A stretch of 54,297 nucleotides of DNA from Sulfurospirillum tamanense (GCF_016937535.1 NZ_JAFHKK010000018.1:1-54297); one strand, 5' to 3'; shown: positions 43,201-51,848, numbered from the stretch's first letter. Numbers and translations are program-made. Notes: generated by a model from the sequence alone, not told the origin.

Positions 43201-44363
43201 AAGAGTGTATAGGCTTTTTTGAGACGCGCAACCCCTTCGTCAATCTTTTCGTGGCTTGTGTGGGTGAAATTCAACCGCATGGTATTTTGCCCACCTCCGC
43301 AAGGGAAAAACACAGACCCTGGTACAAAAGCCACGTGATGTTTGATGGCCTCATGAAACAAGGCCATGGTATCGCGCCCATCGTTTAAGCTAGCCCAGAC
43401 AAACATTCCGCCTTCTGGCACCTCTACATGTAAGGCTTCTTTGAAGTGTTCTTTGAGTGTGTTGACCATGATGTTGCGTTTTTCCATGTAGGCGCGTTTA
43501 AGCCTTTTTTGGTGGGTGCGCAAGGTGTCATTAGTCATCATCTCATGCAACACGCGCTGAAAAAAATAACTGCTTTGCAAGTCCGTGCACTCTTTGAATT
43601 TAATACAGGCTTCCAGTGCTTCTTGGGGGCCATAAAGCCAACCAAGCCTAAAATCGGGAGCCGCAACCTTAGAGGCGGTGCCCAAAACAATTGTGCCTTC
43701 TGGATAAAGCGAGGCGTAAGAAGGTGGCGTGGTGCCCTCGTAACGCAAGGCACCGTAAGGGTCATCTTCGATAATCCATACCCCATATTGTTTTGCTAAC
43801 GCAGCCACTTTACGGCGCAATAGTGCGTTACATGTAAAGCCTGTGGGGTTTTGAAAGGTGGGGATGGTGTAGAAAAACCGTATTGTATTTGTTTGAAACA
43901 GTGTTTCAAGCGCCTGAATATCTGGACCTTCGTGGGTGATTCCAACGCTGTGAATATTAGCTTCGTGGGAGCGAAAGAGCTGTAAGGCGGCCAAATAAGT
44001 GGGCGATTCAACCACGATGGCATCTTTGGGATTCATGAGGGCGCGACAGGCCAAATCTAGCCCCTGTTGGCTACCTGAGGTAATGAGAATGTCCTTTGCT
44101 TGTGCGCGTATATCTTTGTGTTGATATTCCGATGCAAGAGCTTCGCGCAAGGGCAAATACCCTTGTGTGGGACCGTATTGAAACAAAGAAACATCTACGC
44201 TTTCCATGAGTGTTTCGACAGCTTTTTTAATAGGGGTGAGGGGAAAAAGAGAGGGGTCGGGTAAACCTCCTGCAAAGGAGATGACGCCTGGTTTTTGGGT
44301 GAGCGCCAAGATGTTGCGCACAAAAGAGTGGTTGATGCGAGATGCCCCATAAGAAAGTTTCAT
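43197..44363 (-). CDS. PLP-dependent aminotransferase, fold type I (2-aminoadipate/MocR-core type)
   Basis: 388 residues from ATG 44363 behind AAAGGGC; a longer frame is not needed. Features are ISFAGGLPDPSLFP, LITSGSQQGLDLACRAL, PTFQNPTGFTCN, WIIEDDPYGALRYEG and the Schiff-base lysine in LGTASKVAAPDFRLGW. That lysine usually lies in GSFSK; here the segment is GTASK. It resembles LysN/ARO8-like enzymes that transaminate aromatic or branched amino acids. No helix-turn-helix is fused to it. It is divergent from an AraC regulator. Confidence 0.87.
   Translation of the reverse strand: MKLSYGASRINHSFVRNILALTQKPGVISFAGGLPDPSLFPLTPIKKAVETLMESVDVSLFQYGPTQGYLPLREALASEYQHKDIRAQAKDILITSGSQQGLDLACRALMNPKDAIVVESPTYLAALQLFRSHEANIHSVGITHEGPDIQALETLFQTNTIRFFYTIPTFQNPTGFTCNALLRRKVAALAKQYGVWIIEDDPYGALRYEGTTPPSYASLYPEGTIVLGTASKVAAPDFRLGWLYGPQEALEACIKFKECTDLQSSYFFQRVLHEMMTNDTLRTHQKRLKRAYMEKRNIMVNTLKEHFKEALHVEVPEGGMFVWASLNDGRDTMALFHEAIKHHVAFVPGSVFFPCGGGQNTMRLNFTHTSHEKIDEGVARLKKAYTLF
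43828..43837. repeat. TTACATGTAA element inside the aminotransferase gene
   Basis: Perfect 10-mer, plus-oriented long form although the gene is on the minus strand; read as G-F-T-C-N. A second, one-mismatch copy at 43434-43443 in the same gene reads A-L-H-V-E. Confidence 0.9.
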
Positions 44364-44464
44364 GTTTTGCCCTTTGGAAAAGTTAATGCAGAAGATAAGT
44401 ATAAGGCAAGAAAAAAAATAAGAGTATCGCAAAAGTGCTATTTTTCTTGTTTAAAAGTGCGAAT

Positions 44465-45331
44465 ATGCTACACTTAAACATGCAACGCCACACCACGACA
44501 CAGCTGCACCGAGAGAAAATCAACGACGCGCTGTATAAAATACATCTTGACATCGCAAACCCTTTACATGTAAAGGATGTTGCCGCGTTTGTGTCTACCT
44601 CTATGTATCATTTTAATCGGCTTTTTTACGCGCATATGGGAGAGCATGTGCATGGTTATATCAAGCGCGTTCGCCTCGAAAACGCGGCCAATGCGTTGCT
44701 GTTTAATCCTCAGATGTCGGTACTTGAGATTGCTCATGCTTCAGGGTTTGGCTCGGGGGCTAGTTTCACCCATGCCTTTAAGGACTATTTTGGTGCAACA
44801 CCTACAAAATGGCGCGAAGTGGATAAAGAGAGCGAGGGCTGTTCGCGCCCCATTACCCCCCTATTAAATGCGCCAAAAATTGTGCGTCTCCCCTCTAGAA
44901 AGGTAGCGTATGTGCGCCACCGTGGTTACGACCGAAGCATTCAAAATCCGTGGCTTAAACTTCTTGAGTGGGCTAAAGAGGAAGGCATCTCGCCTGACGC
45001 GCCTATGTTAGGGCTGCACCACAGCAATCCGCGGTTTGTTCCCTTGGCCAAATGCCACTATGTGGCCTGTTTGGAGATTAAAAAAACCCATTTTGCCAAA
45101 GGTGAGGTGGGGATTATGCGTATGCCAAGTGTGTTGTGTGCAATGTTTTCATTTAAGGGGAGGTATGGAGAATTCTTGAGTCAGATGGACAGCGTGTATT
45201 ACGAATGGCTTCCCACGAGTGGTTTTGAAAAATTGCCATTACCCTCATTTGCTATTTATCATAAAAACCACTTTACGTCACCTGATGAAACCTATGTGCT
45301 TGATTTTTGCATTCCTGTAAAACACGCATAA
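44465..45331 (+). CDS. AraC-family regulator with GyrI-like effector domain
   Basis: About 289 residues; the start is uncertain (ATG 44465 or 44480, or an upstream TTG at 44435) because no good ribosome site is visible. The N-terminal AraC DNA-binding domain has two helix-turn-helix units: IHLDIANPLHVKDVAAFVSTS and MSVLEIAHASGFGSGASFTHAFKDYFGATPTKWRE. The C-terminal GyrI-like domain starts near residue 135 (IVRLPSRKVAYVRHRGYD), as in Rob/SoxS-like multidrug sensors. It probably controls the divergent aminotransferase or distant genes. Confidence 0.85.
   Translation: MLHLNMQRHTTTQLHREKINDALYKIHLDIANPLHVKDVAAFVSTSMYHFNRLFYAHMGEHVHGYIKRVRLENAANALLFNPQMSVLEIAHASGFGSGASFTHAFKDYFGATPTKWREVDKESEGCSRPITPLLNAPKIVRLPSRKVAYVRHRGYDRSIQNPWLKLLEWAKEEGISPDAPMLGLHHSNPRFVPLAKCHYVACLEIKKTHFAKGEVGIMRMPSVLCAMFSFKGRYGEFLSQMDSVYYEWLPTSGFEKLPLPSFAIYHKNHFTSPDETYVLDFCIPVKHA
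44561..44576. repeat. 16-base perfect palindrome with TTACATGTAA inside the AraC gene
   Basis: CCTTTACATGTAAAGG is symmetric over 16 bases. It encodes P-L-H-V-K-D within the first helix-turn-helix of the regulator. Confidence 0.9.
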
Positions 45332-45382
45332 CCCATCCTTAACGCGACCTAGGGTATACTTCTTTTTTTTCAAGGAGCACCA

Positions 45383-46810
45383 TTGCGGTCAACACTATCT
45401 CTTGCGGGCGCACTCGTATTGACGCTGCTTACTCTTTTTTTTGCCACGCACCGTTATATTTTGTCAAACTACTACGCGCTTGAAATTTCACAAAATGAAC
45501 GCACGATTAGCGGCTTGTTGCAAAGCATCCATGCCCAAACTGATTTTGTAAAAAAAATAGCCAGAGATTATGCTGCATGGGATGATACTTTTGCTTTTGT
45601 AGAAACAGGCTCCCGTGACTTTATAAATACTAATTTTAGAGAAAACACCCACACGCTAGAGGAGCTTGAGGTTTGTGGGATGATTTTTCTTAATAGAAAC
45701 AATCAACCCGTTTGGCAAGTTTTCTCTTCCGCTCTCCACGCCCCCAAGGTGCTGATGGAAAAAGTGCTTGCGCGTGAAGGCGTGGCGTCTGGGGGATTTG
45801 TGTTTTTGGATGAAGAGATTTATTTTTATGATGGTCATCCGATTACCAAATCAGATGCCAGTGGGCCTTCAAATGGGCGATTGCTGGTTGTTGGAAAATT
45901 GGACATCGTGGCACTTAAAAACCAAAACCCTGAGCTGATTGCGCTTCATACACTCTCTTCCTTTGTATCCAAGCAAAACCCACGGCATTTTACCGTAGCG
46001 GGCAGAGAGGTTGCTGTTGTGACCCAGTGGAAAGAGGAGAGGGCGGAGAATTTTATTCATATTGGCGGGCTTGATGAGGGGCAGGGGCTTTTCGCAATCC
46101 ACGGCCGTGAAATGATGCTGCAAGGCAAGCGGGCTTTGCAGTTGTTTTTGCTAGTAGTAAGTAGCATGACAACGGTGATTTTTTTGCTTATTTTCTTTCG
46201 GCAAAAAGAAGCTCAAAAAGAGAAAGAGATTCTCAAGCAAACCGTTGCGTTGCGTACACAAGATTTAAAGCGCACTACTAAAGAACTTGAGTTGACGGTT
46301 GAAAAACTTGAGCGCATTGCTTATGTGGACGAACTTACGGGGGTTCAAACAAGACGGAGTTTTTTTGAGACGATTCGCTCCTTGCTAAAAAGTGCCGCCA
46401 AAGAGAAAAAGAACCTCTGTGTGGCGTTGATTGATTTGGATGATTTTAAACTCATTAATGACACGTATGGGCATGGGGCTGGGGATTTGGTTTTGAAAGA
46501 TTTTTGCGATGCTTGCCGAAAGTTCCTAGATGAGCGTATGCTTTTTGCACGGATTGGGGGCGAAGAGTTTGTGATTAGTTTTTACGGCATGTCACTTAAA
46601 AGTGCCGAGGCCATCTGTGTAAAAATTCAGGATTATGTGGGTGAAAATCCTGTGGCTATCGATGCTCGTACCCACGTTGCGTATACCTTTAGTCTAGGGA
46701 TGGCAGACAACGGGGATGCTGAAGATATCGATGCCATACTGCGTCAGGCAGATGAGCGGTTGTATACGGCAAAATCCCTAGGAAAAAATAACATTCGGAG
46801 TCGAAGCTAG
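45383..46810 (+). CDS. CHASE4-GGDEF diguanylate cyclase
   Basis: 475 residues starting with TTG 45383 behind AAGGAGCACC. An N-terminal membrane helix, a periplasmic CHASE4-like sensor (about residues 35-250, with KIARDYAAWDDTFAFV and a late HIGGLDEGQGLF), a second membrane helix, a coiled coil and a GGDEF domain. The active-site motif is GGEEF in ARIGGEEFVISFYG, so it should make cyclic di-GMP in response to a periplasmic signal. No RxxD inhibitory site is obvious upstream of GGEEF. Its stop overlaps the stop of the convergent thioesterase gene by CTAG. Confidence 0.9.
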   Translation: MRSTLSLAGALVLTLLTLFFATHRYILSNYYALEISQNERTISGLLQSIHAQTDFVKKIARDYAAWDDTFAFVETGSRDFINTNFRENTHTLEELEVCGMIFLNRNNQPVWQVFSSALHAPKVLMEKVLAREGVASGGFVFLDEEIYFYDGHPITKSDASGPSNGRLLVVGKLDIVALKNQNPELIALHTLSSFVSKQNPRHFTVAGREVAVVTQWKEERAENFIHIGGLDEGQGLFAIHGREMMLQGKRALQLFLLVVSSMTTVIFLLIFFRQKEAQKEKEILKQTVALRTQDLKRTTKELELTVEKLERIAYVDELTGVQTRRSFFETIRSLLKSAAKEKKNLCVALIDLDDFKLINDTYGHGAGDLVLKDFCDACRKFLDERMLFARIGGEEFVISFYGMSLKSAEAICVKIQDYVGENPVAIDARTHVAYTFSLGMADNGDAEDIDAILRQADERLYTAKSLGKNNIRSRS

Positions 46811-47277
46811 AGGTTACTGTAGCCATGCAGACGCAATTCTCGGCGTTTTTGACCGTCGTGAAAACGGCGTTTTTCGAGATCTGTTTTTGGTTCAAAGGGC
46901 GGAACCGGCACAGGCTTTCCCTCTGGGTCTACGGCCACCATTGTAAAAAAACAACTGTTGGTGTCCATAACAGTTCCTTTCTGAATGTTTTCAGAAACCA
47001 CCTTAATGCCCACCTCCATGGATGTTTTGCCCGTATAGTTAACACTGGCTAAAAACGTTACAAGATCACCCACATGTACCGAATGGCGAAAGACTACCTG
47101 GTCGACGCTCATGGTGACTACATAGCCCCCACAATAGCGTGATGCGCACGCATAAGCCACTTGGTCGAGGTATTTTAAGATGTCACCCCCGTGTACTTTG
47201 CCTGAAAAATTGGCTTTATCGGGCGTCATAAGCACGGACATGGTGAGCTTGTGTTTTTCAAAGGGTAACATTTCCAC
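46807..47277 (-). CDS. Acyl-CoA thioesterase, hotdog fold (YciA/BFIT type)
   Basis: 156 residues from GTG 47277, chosen because AAGGATGG sits 6-12 bases upstream; an ATG two codons later is possible. The core is DKANFSGKVHGGDILKYLDQVAYACASRYCGGYVVTMSVDQVVF, with the catalytic aspartate and the HGG motif. It hydrolyses acyl-CoA thioesters. It is 54 bases downstream of the ANL ligase on the same strand, so it could belong to the glutamate mutase operon. A perfect repeat overlaps its ribosome-site region. Confidence 0.87.
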   Translation of the reverse strand: MEMLPFEKHKLTMSVLMTPDKANFSGKVHGGDILKYLDQVAYACASRYCGGYVVTMSVDQVVFRHSVHVGDLVTFLASVNYTGKTSMEVGIKVVSENIQKGTVMDTNSCFFTMVAVDPEGKPVPVPPFEPKTDLEKRRFHDGQKRRELRLHGYSNL

Positions 47278-47287
47278 TAAACCATCC

Positions 47288-47297
47288 TTACATGTAA
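47288..47297. repeat. TTACATGTAA element at the thioesterase ribosome site
   Basis: Perfect 10-mer in the spacer between the ligase and thioesterase genes; on the minus strand its last TAAGG merges with the AAGGATGG Shine-Dalgarno region. Confidence 0.85.
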
Positions 47298-47331
47298 AGT
47301 TATTTGCCTTTTCCAGAGCGCTAAAAATGCT

Positions 47332-48909
47332 CTATTCAACGGCCACCACCTCTTTTTTGAGGGCTTCTTTGTCGATTTCCCCTTGGCTAGGACTCGTCAG
47401 AGGCAAGCGCAGTTTGTAAAGAATGCGCGTGGGAAGCATGTGGTTGGGCAAGTGTTTTTTGAGCTCAAAGAGTAACTCGTTTTTTGGAATCTCACTCAGA
47501 GCGCTATAGCACAAGACAATGGCTTCTTCGGTCGCTTCATCGGGGATGGAAAAGACCGCGCACTCTTTCACGGAGGGCACATGGTGGTACACTACCGTTT
47601 CGATTTCGTAAGGACTAACGCGAAAACCGCAGGATTTTATCATGTCGTCTTTGCGGTCCACAAAGTACAAAAATCCCTCTTCATCGCTATAGACATAATC
47701 ACCACTGGCTACGACAATCTCATCGGTAAGTTGCCCCTCAAGGTCAACCACATTTTTGAGTATTTGCACGCTTTTAAAGCGTTGGGCTGTAGCATCGGGC
47801 GCATTCCAAAAGCCTTTGTAGATGTACCCGCCACGGTGAATCAGTTCGCCCACTTCGCGGGGTTTGCACGCATTGCCCTCTTCGTTTAGCACGTACACTT
47901 CCACATCCGGAATGGGCTTGCCGATGGAGTTTGGACGAATGGCAAGCTGAGACGGGTCAAGGTAGGTAGAACGAAAGGCTTCAGTGAGGCCATGCATAGA
48001 GTAAAACTTGGCATGGGGGTACAGCGTGGCAATGTGTTGGAGCATCTTGGGCGTGATTTTCCCTCCTGAGGAAGTGACGGTGCGCACATGGCGCAAAAGC
48101 TCAGGATGGGGCAAGCGGTGGCCGGGTTCTTCATCGACCATCAACGAAATGTGAATAGGCATGAGGGGCAGGATGGTCACCTTGTCTTGGATGAGGTGAT
48201 TAAAAAAGTCTGAGGGCAGCACAAGGCGGTGTAAGGCGAGGGTGGCGTGTTTGTAAAGAGCGCAAAAAAGTTGGTTGAGGCCGTAGTCAAAAATGAAAGG
48301 CAAAATACCTGAGATAACGTCATGGGAGCGGATGTCAAGGTAGTGGGAAACTACCCGCGCCGAGTCGATGAGGTTGCGGTGGGTGAGGACGATGCCATTG
48401 GGTAAGGCGGAGGCGCCAAAGCTGTAGGTGATGGCGGCGTTGGCATGGCCAAGGATGGTACATGTAAAGCTTTTGGCACAACATTTGTAGATCTCTTCAA
48501 AAGAAACCAACGCCTTATCGCACGCTTCGTAGGTGATGATGGTGCCTTCAAAACTGCTCTCTTGCAAGGCGGGAAGCTTTTTGGCGTCGGTTAACACGCA
48601 GCTAATGGCGCAATCTTGAATGATGTGCTCCACTTGTTCGGGTTTGAGGAGTCTGGAGATGGGCACAAGGATGTACGGGGAAGAGAGCAGGGCGTAGATG
48701 GCGATGCATTGCTCTAGGGATTTGTGGGAGTAAATGCCCACCCGTGCTCCTTTTTTAAGGCCAAGGCTGTCAAGGTAGGTGGCCACTTGGTTGACTTTTT
48801 CAAAGAGTTCGCCGTAGGTGATGCGCCGCTCTTTTTCAATGAGGGCAATAGCTTCAGGATTGGTGCGTGCCGCGGTTTCAAGCAGGGTTCGGATGCAGTT
48901 AATCGACAT
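47332..48909 (-). CDS. ANL-superfamily (AMP-forming) ligase with degenerate catalytic motifs
   Basis: 525 residues from ATG 48909, supported by AGGAGAACACC. The overall fold is clear: NPEAIALIEKERRITYGELFEKVNQVATYL, FSMHGLTEAF in place of YGxTE, SGDYVYSDEEGFLYFVDRKDDMIKSCGFRVSPYEIE. Two core motifs are unusual. The Ser/Thr/Gly-rich P-loop (normally YTSGSTGxPKG) reads YSFGASALPNG, and the catalytic lysine of the C-terminal GKID is glutamate (GEID, near residue 511). It may activate an acid poorly or work by another chemistry. It is the fourth gene of the glutamate mutase operon and overlaps glmL by 11 bases. Confidence 0.85.
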   Translation of the reverse strand: MSINCIRTLLETAARTNPEAIALIEKERRITYGELFEKVNQVATYLDSLGLKKGARVGIYSHKSLEQCIAIYALLSSPYILVPISRLLKPEQVEHIIQDCAISCVLTDAKKLPALQESSFEGTIITYEACDKALVSFEEIYKCCAKSFTCTILGHANAAITYSFGASALPNGIVLTHRNLIDSARVVSHYLDIRSHDVISGILPFIFDYGLNQLFCALYKHATLALHRLVLPSDFFNHLIQDKVTILPLMPIHISLMVDEEPGHRLPHPELLRHVRTVTSSGGKITPKMLQHIATLYPHAKFYSMHGLTEAFRSTYLDPSQLAIRPNSIGKPIPDVEVYVLNEEGNACKPREVGELIHRGGYIYKGFWNAPDATAQRFKSVQILKNVVDLEGQLTDEIVVASGDYVYSDEEGFLYFVDRKDDMIKSCGFRVSPYEIETVVYHHVPSVKECAVFSIPDEATEEAIVLCYSALSEIPKNELLFELKKHLPNHMLPTRILYKLRLPLTSPSQGEIDKEALKKEVVAVE

Positions 48910-50086
48910 GGTGTTCTCCTGTGATGCCAAGGGTCCAAATGGCGTAATGGGTGTCTAAAACCACCGCTGGAGCGTGGTGGAGGCCGAGGATTTTTTTGTA
49001 AAAAAAGTGCAAAATACTCTCGCACTCTTCCTGACTTAATACCTTAGTGATGCCGCCGGTGAGCACGATGCTCTCCAAGCGTTCAAGCCCCAAAGTAATG
49101 TAGCCTTGGTGAAACTTGGAGGTTTTGTATAGCACTAAAAAGATGGAGAGTTGCATGAGTACATGTAAGGCTTTTTCGCTGTGCTCTTCAAAGATTTTCT
49201 CTGTCACATCCAGCGTGCTTAAGAGTTCGTACACGTACTCGTTTTGTTTGGCCGCGTGGATGAGGCTCTCTTTGGATTTGTACACACCGAGTTTCTTAAA
49301 AACCAAGCGGTCGTAGGCGTTGCCCGTGAGCAAGCGTTCACTTACAAGGTCTTTGCTGTAGTGGATGTCCGTCGTCGCCCCGCCAATGTCAAGGACGATG
49401 AAGGGGTCCACGACTTCGAGTTGCTCCCCGATGCGTGGCAACGCGCGGTTGACGATGTAAGGCGTGGGGTAGATTTGGTTAGCGGTGATGGCGTAGAGTT
49501 CTTTGATCTCTTCTTTGCCCATAATGTCCGCTTGGTAGAGATTGGTGAGGGTGGTTTTTAGGGGTTCTTCTTGGATGTGTAAGCGTTCGTCAATGATGTT
49601 GGGCAAAAGGATAGCATGGGGAAGATTGGCGCTGATAAAGGGCGTATCTTGCGCAGTGCCTACGTACACAAGGTTAGTGTAGTTTAGGTTTTGAAGGTAG
49701 GTCAACAAGGCATCATCAAACACGCCATTGACGCCATCAATCCCGCCTACCAAAATGACTACGTCTAGCACGTCGCCTGGGACGGGAGCGTGGGCGATGT
49801 CTTTGTACAGGACGGTATCGATGATGTTGATGCCCGCGTTGTAGGTAATGTTTTTGGCGTATTTGAGGCTAAAGGAGTGGGTTAGGCCGATAATCAGCGT
49901 ACTTAAACCACCATTTGCAGAAGAGCAGATGTAAATATCTTCTTTGGGTACGCCTTGGAGGAGTTCCCCACATTTGGCGCGTAAATCTTCGTGGATGGGG
50001 CGTGAAAAATCCCGAAAATGCTGGCTAAGGCCATGGGCGGAGGCGGTTTTGATGTAGGTGCTTCCCACGTCGATGAGTAGTTTCAT
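48899..50086 (-). CDS. glmL: MutL/GlmL-type protein associated with glutamate mutase
   Basis: 395 residues, ASKHA ATPase fold. The N-terminal phosphate-1 loop is LLIDVGSTYIKTA, the second is FIVLDIGGATTDIHYS (about residues 225-240), and the adenosine motif is SIVLTGGITKVLS. This family protects or reactivates coenzyme B12-dependent glutamate mutase. It is shorter than clostridial MutL (about 460). It overlaps glmE by 4 bases. A one-mismatch repeat encodes ALHVLM. Confidence 0.87.
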   Translation of the reverse strand: MKLLIDVGSTYIKTASAHGLSQHFRDFSRPIHEDLRAKCGELLQGVPKEDIYICSSANGGLSTLIIGLTHSFSLKYAKNITYNAGINIIDTVLYKDIAHAPVPGDVLDVVILVGGIDGVNGVFDDALLTYLQNLNYTNLVYVGTAQDTPFISANLPHAILLPNIIDERLHIQEEPLKTTLTNLYQADIMGKEEIKELYAITANQIYPTPYIVNRALPRIGEQLEVVDPFIVLDIGGATTDIHYSKDLVSERLLTGNAYDRLVFKKLGVYKSKESLIHAAKQNEYVYELLSTLDVTEKIFEEHSEKALHVLMQLSIFLVLYKTSKFHQGYITLGLERLESIVLTGGITKVLSQEECESILHFFYKKILGLHHAPAVVLDTHYAIWTLGITGEHHVD

Positions 50087-51447
50087 TGCATGACTCCAAT
50101 GTCGTGGATGATTTTTTCCACCATGGCGGTTTTGTTTTCAAAGCTTCCCGCTTTTGCCCGCTCATATGCTAGGCAACGCGCAGGGATAGGCACGTTACCT
50201 GGTTCCACGATGCGAATTGACCCACTGGGGTCGCGCAGGGTCAAGATGGCGTTGTGGTTGATGATGTGGGGCGAAAAAGGCACGTCGATGATGCCGTGCT
50301 TGATGGCGTTAAATGCCTTGCGCCACAAGGAGTCGGCAGGGTCGTTAAAGACCGCTTCCATGATGGCATGCACGGCAAGCTCTAAGTGTTCTTCTTCTTC
50401 GCCATCTTCAAACTGGGGCAGTCCTTGGACGATGCGCAAGATGTATTGGGTGTTGGCCACCGCTTGGGCGTTGCACTCCATGGTGGGGATGCCAAAGGCT
50501 TCGTCGCGGGTTTTGGTGATGATTTTATCGGCTCCTACCAATGTGGCAACGAGCGTGGCGGTGGTGATGAGCGCATCAGAGAACTCTTTGTTGCGCGGGA
50601 AAGCACCCATCCATTGGTGGTACACGAGCTGTGTTTTTGCACCCGCGCATCCGTGCAAGGCGGCGTAATGGGGGGCGAGTTTTTTGAGTACCTTGGCGGT
50701 GATGATGTCTTGGGAGAGCGAACCTGACTGGGAAAAACTCACCGAAAAACTCCGCACCCCTTCTTCCAAAGAAAGCAACATTTCAAGGAGTTGGATGACG
50801 ATGGTGATGGCGGGAGGCACCAAGGTGGCGGTGAGTGGCCCAAAGGATTCGCGGTTGATGGGCAGGTTGAGCGTTGAGTAGTGGGCGCACACTTTTTCCA
50901 CGTATTTCCAGTACAAAAAGGCCTTATCTAGCGGGAAGTTTTTGGAGTAAGGAAGCATGTAGGTGATGGGCCCGCCTTCAATCTCAAAAATCCCACTGGC
51001 AATGGCCGTTTCTACCAAGAGCCTTGCATCGGGCGTGCCATGGCGCAGGCTCACAGGGAGGTTGAAATGGGTCATCATTTTGCGCGTGGTGCGGTAGCCG
51101 TGGTTGATGAGCGGGAAGCCGTTGAGCATGTCGGTTTCGTTTTCTTCGGAGAGCATGAGCATTTTTTTGGCACTGGCGTAGTCGTTAAGGCGTGTGTGCG
51201 AATCAATAGTAATAGGCAAGACGTCGATGCCAGCCCCTGCAAAGGTTTCGTAGAGTTTGAACATTTTTTGGTACGTGGGAAAGCCCCCGCGAGGTTGGAC
51301 GAGCATTTTTGTTTTGGTGGCGTAGTGGTGGGAGATGAAGAGGTTTTTATCGGCTCCCTTGACAAACTCTTCCACTTCGGCAAAGTCAAAATTGTCCACG
51401 TATTCGTTAGACACGATGGTCTGGCGCTCCCGCTCAAACAGGCTCAT
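50083..51447 (-). CDS. glmE: Glutamate mutase epsilon (E) subunit
   Basis: 454 residues, TIM-barrel substrate-binding subunit of methylaspartate mutase, which interconverts glutamate and (2S,3S)-3-methylaspartate. The substrate contacts known in Clostridium cochlearium are all present at a constant offset of 13-14: Arg53 (QPRGG), Arg86 (SHTRLN), Arg135 (LRHGTPDARLL), Glu157, Tyr163 and Tyr167 (EGGPITYMLPYSKN). The Lys/Glu pair is also present in KTRDEAFGIPT. The enzyme should therefore be active on glutamate. It overlaps glmS and glmL by 4 bases each. Confidence 0.93.
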   Translation of the reverse strand: MSLFERERQTIVSNEYVDNFDFAEVEEFVKGADKNLFISHHYATKTKMLVQPRGGFPTYQKMFKLYETFAGAGIDVLPITIDSHTRLNDYASAKKMLMLSEENETDMLNGFPLINHGYRTTRKMMTHFNLPVSLRHGTPDARLLVETAIASGIFEIEGGPITYMLPYSKNFPLDKAFLYWKYVEKVCAHYSTLNLPINRESFGPLTATLVPPAITIVIQLLEMLLSLEEGVRSFSVSFSQSGSLSQDIITAKVLKKLAPHYAALHGCAGAKTQLVYHQWMGAFPRNKEFSDALITTATLVATLVGADKIITKTRDEAFGIPTMECNAQAVANTQYILRIVQGLPQFEDGEEEEHLELAVHAIMEAVFNDPADSLWRKAFNAIKHGIIDVPFSPHIINHNAILTLRDPSGSIRIVEPGNVPIPARCLAYERAKAGSFENKTAMVEKIIHDIGVMQ

Positions 51448-51848
51448 GCGCGCTCCTTCAAGTAAGCTTCCAAACGGTCAAGGCCCGTGTTGAGGTCGAT
51501 TTGGTGAAACACGAGGTCGAAGCCGTAGGCTTGGTATTTTGGCACAATAGTATCGTGGTTGGCTTCGCCCACGGCAAGGTTGCCGCCAATCATAAAGGTG
51601 ACGTTGCCAAAGTCGCGTTGGGATTTAATGAAGGGCAATTCACGGCACCATCCTTCGGCTTCGCCGTTGAGGGAAGAGATAAGCAAGATGTCTGCTTTGG
51701 TTTCGATGAGGGCATCGATGAACTCATCAAGGGAGGTGTTCACACCAAGGTTAAATACTTCAAATCCGCGGGCTTCAAGGGAGATGTGAATGAGACGGTT
51801 GGCAACAACGTGGATGTCGTTTCCAACTACACCAGTGACGACTTTCAT
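51444..51848 (-). CDS. glmS: Glutamate mutase sigma (S) subunit, cobalamin-binding
   Basis: 134 residues from ATG 51848 (MKVVTGVVGNDIHVVANRL). The B12-binding motif DxHxxG appears as D11-x-H13-x-x-A16, keeping the cobalt-ligating histidine but with alanine for glycine. The SxL of LLISSLNG and the GG of FMIGGNLAVG, which line the nucleotide tail pocket, are present. It is the first gene of the operon and overlaps glmE by 4 bases. It should not be confused with glucosamine synthase GlmS. Confidence 0.9.
   Translation of the reverse strand: MKVVTGVVGNDIHVVANRLIHISLEARGFEVFNLGVNTSLDEFIDALIETKADILLISSLNGEAEGWCRELPFIKSQRDFGNVTFMIGGNLAVGEANHDTIVPKYQAYGFDLVFHQIDLNTGLDRLEAYLKERA

Noticed and set aside
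51444-51848. Methionine synthase or methylmalonyl-CoA mutase B12 subunit
   Set aside because: Size and direct coupling to GlmE and the MutL-type protein fit the glutamate mutase S subunit better.
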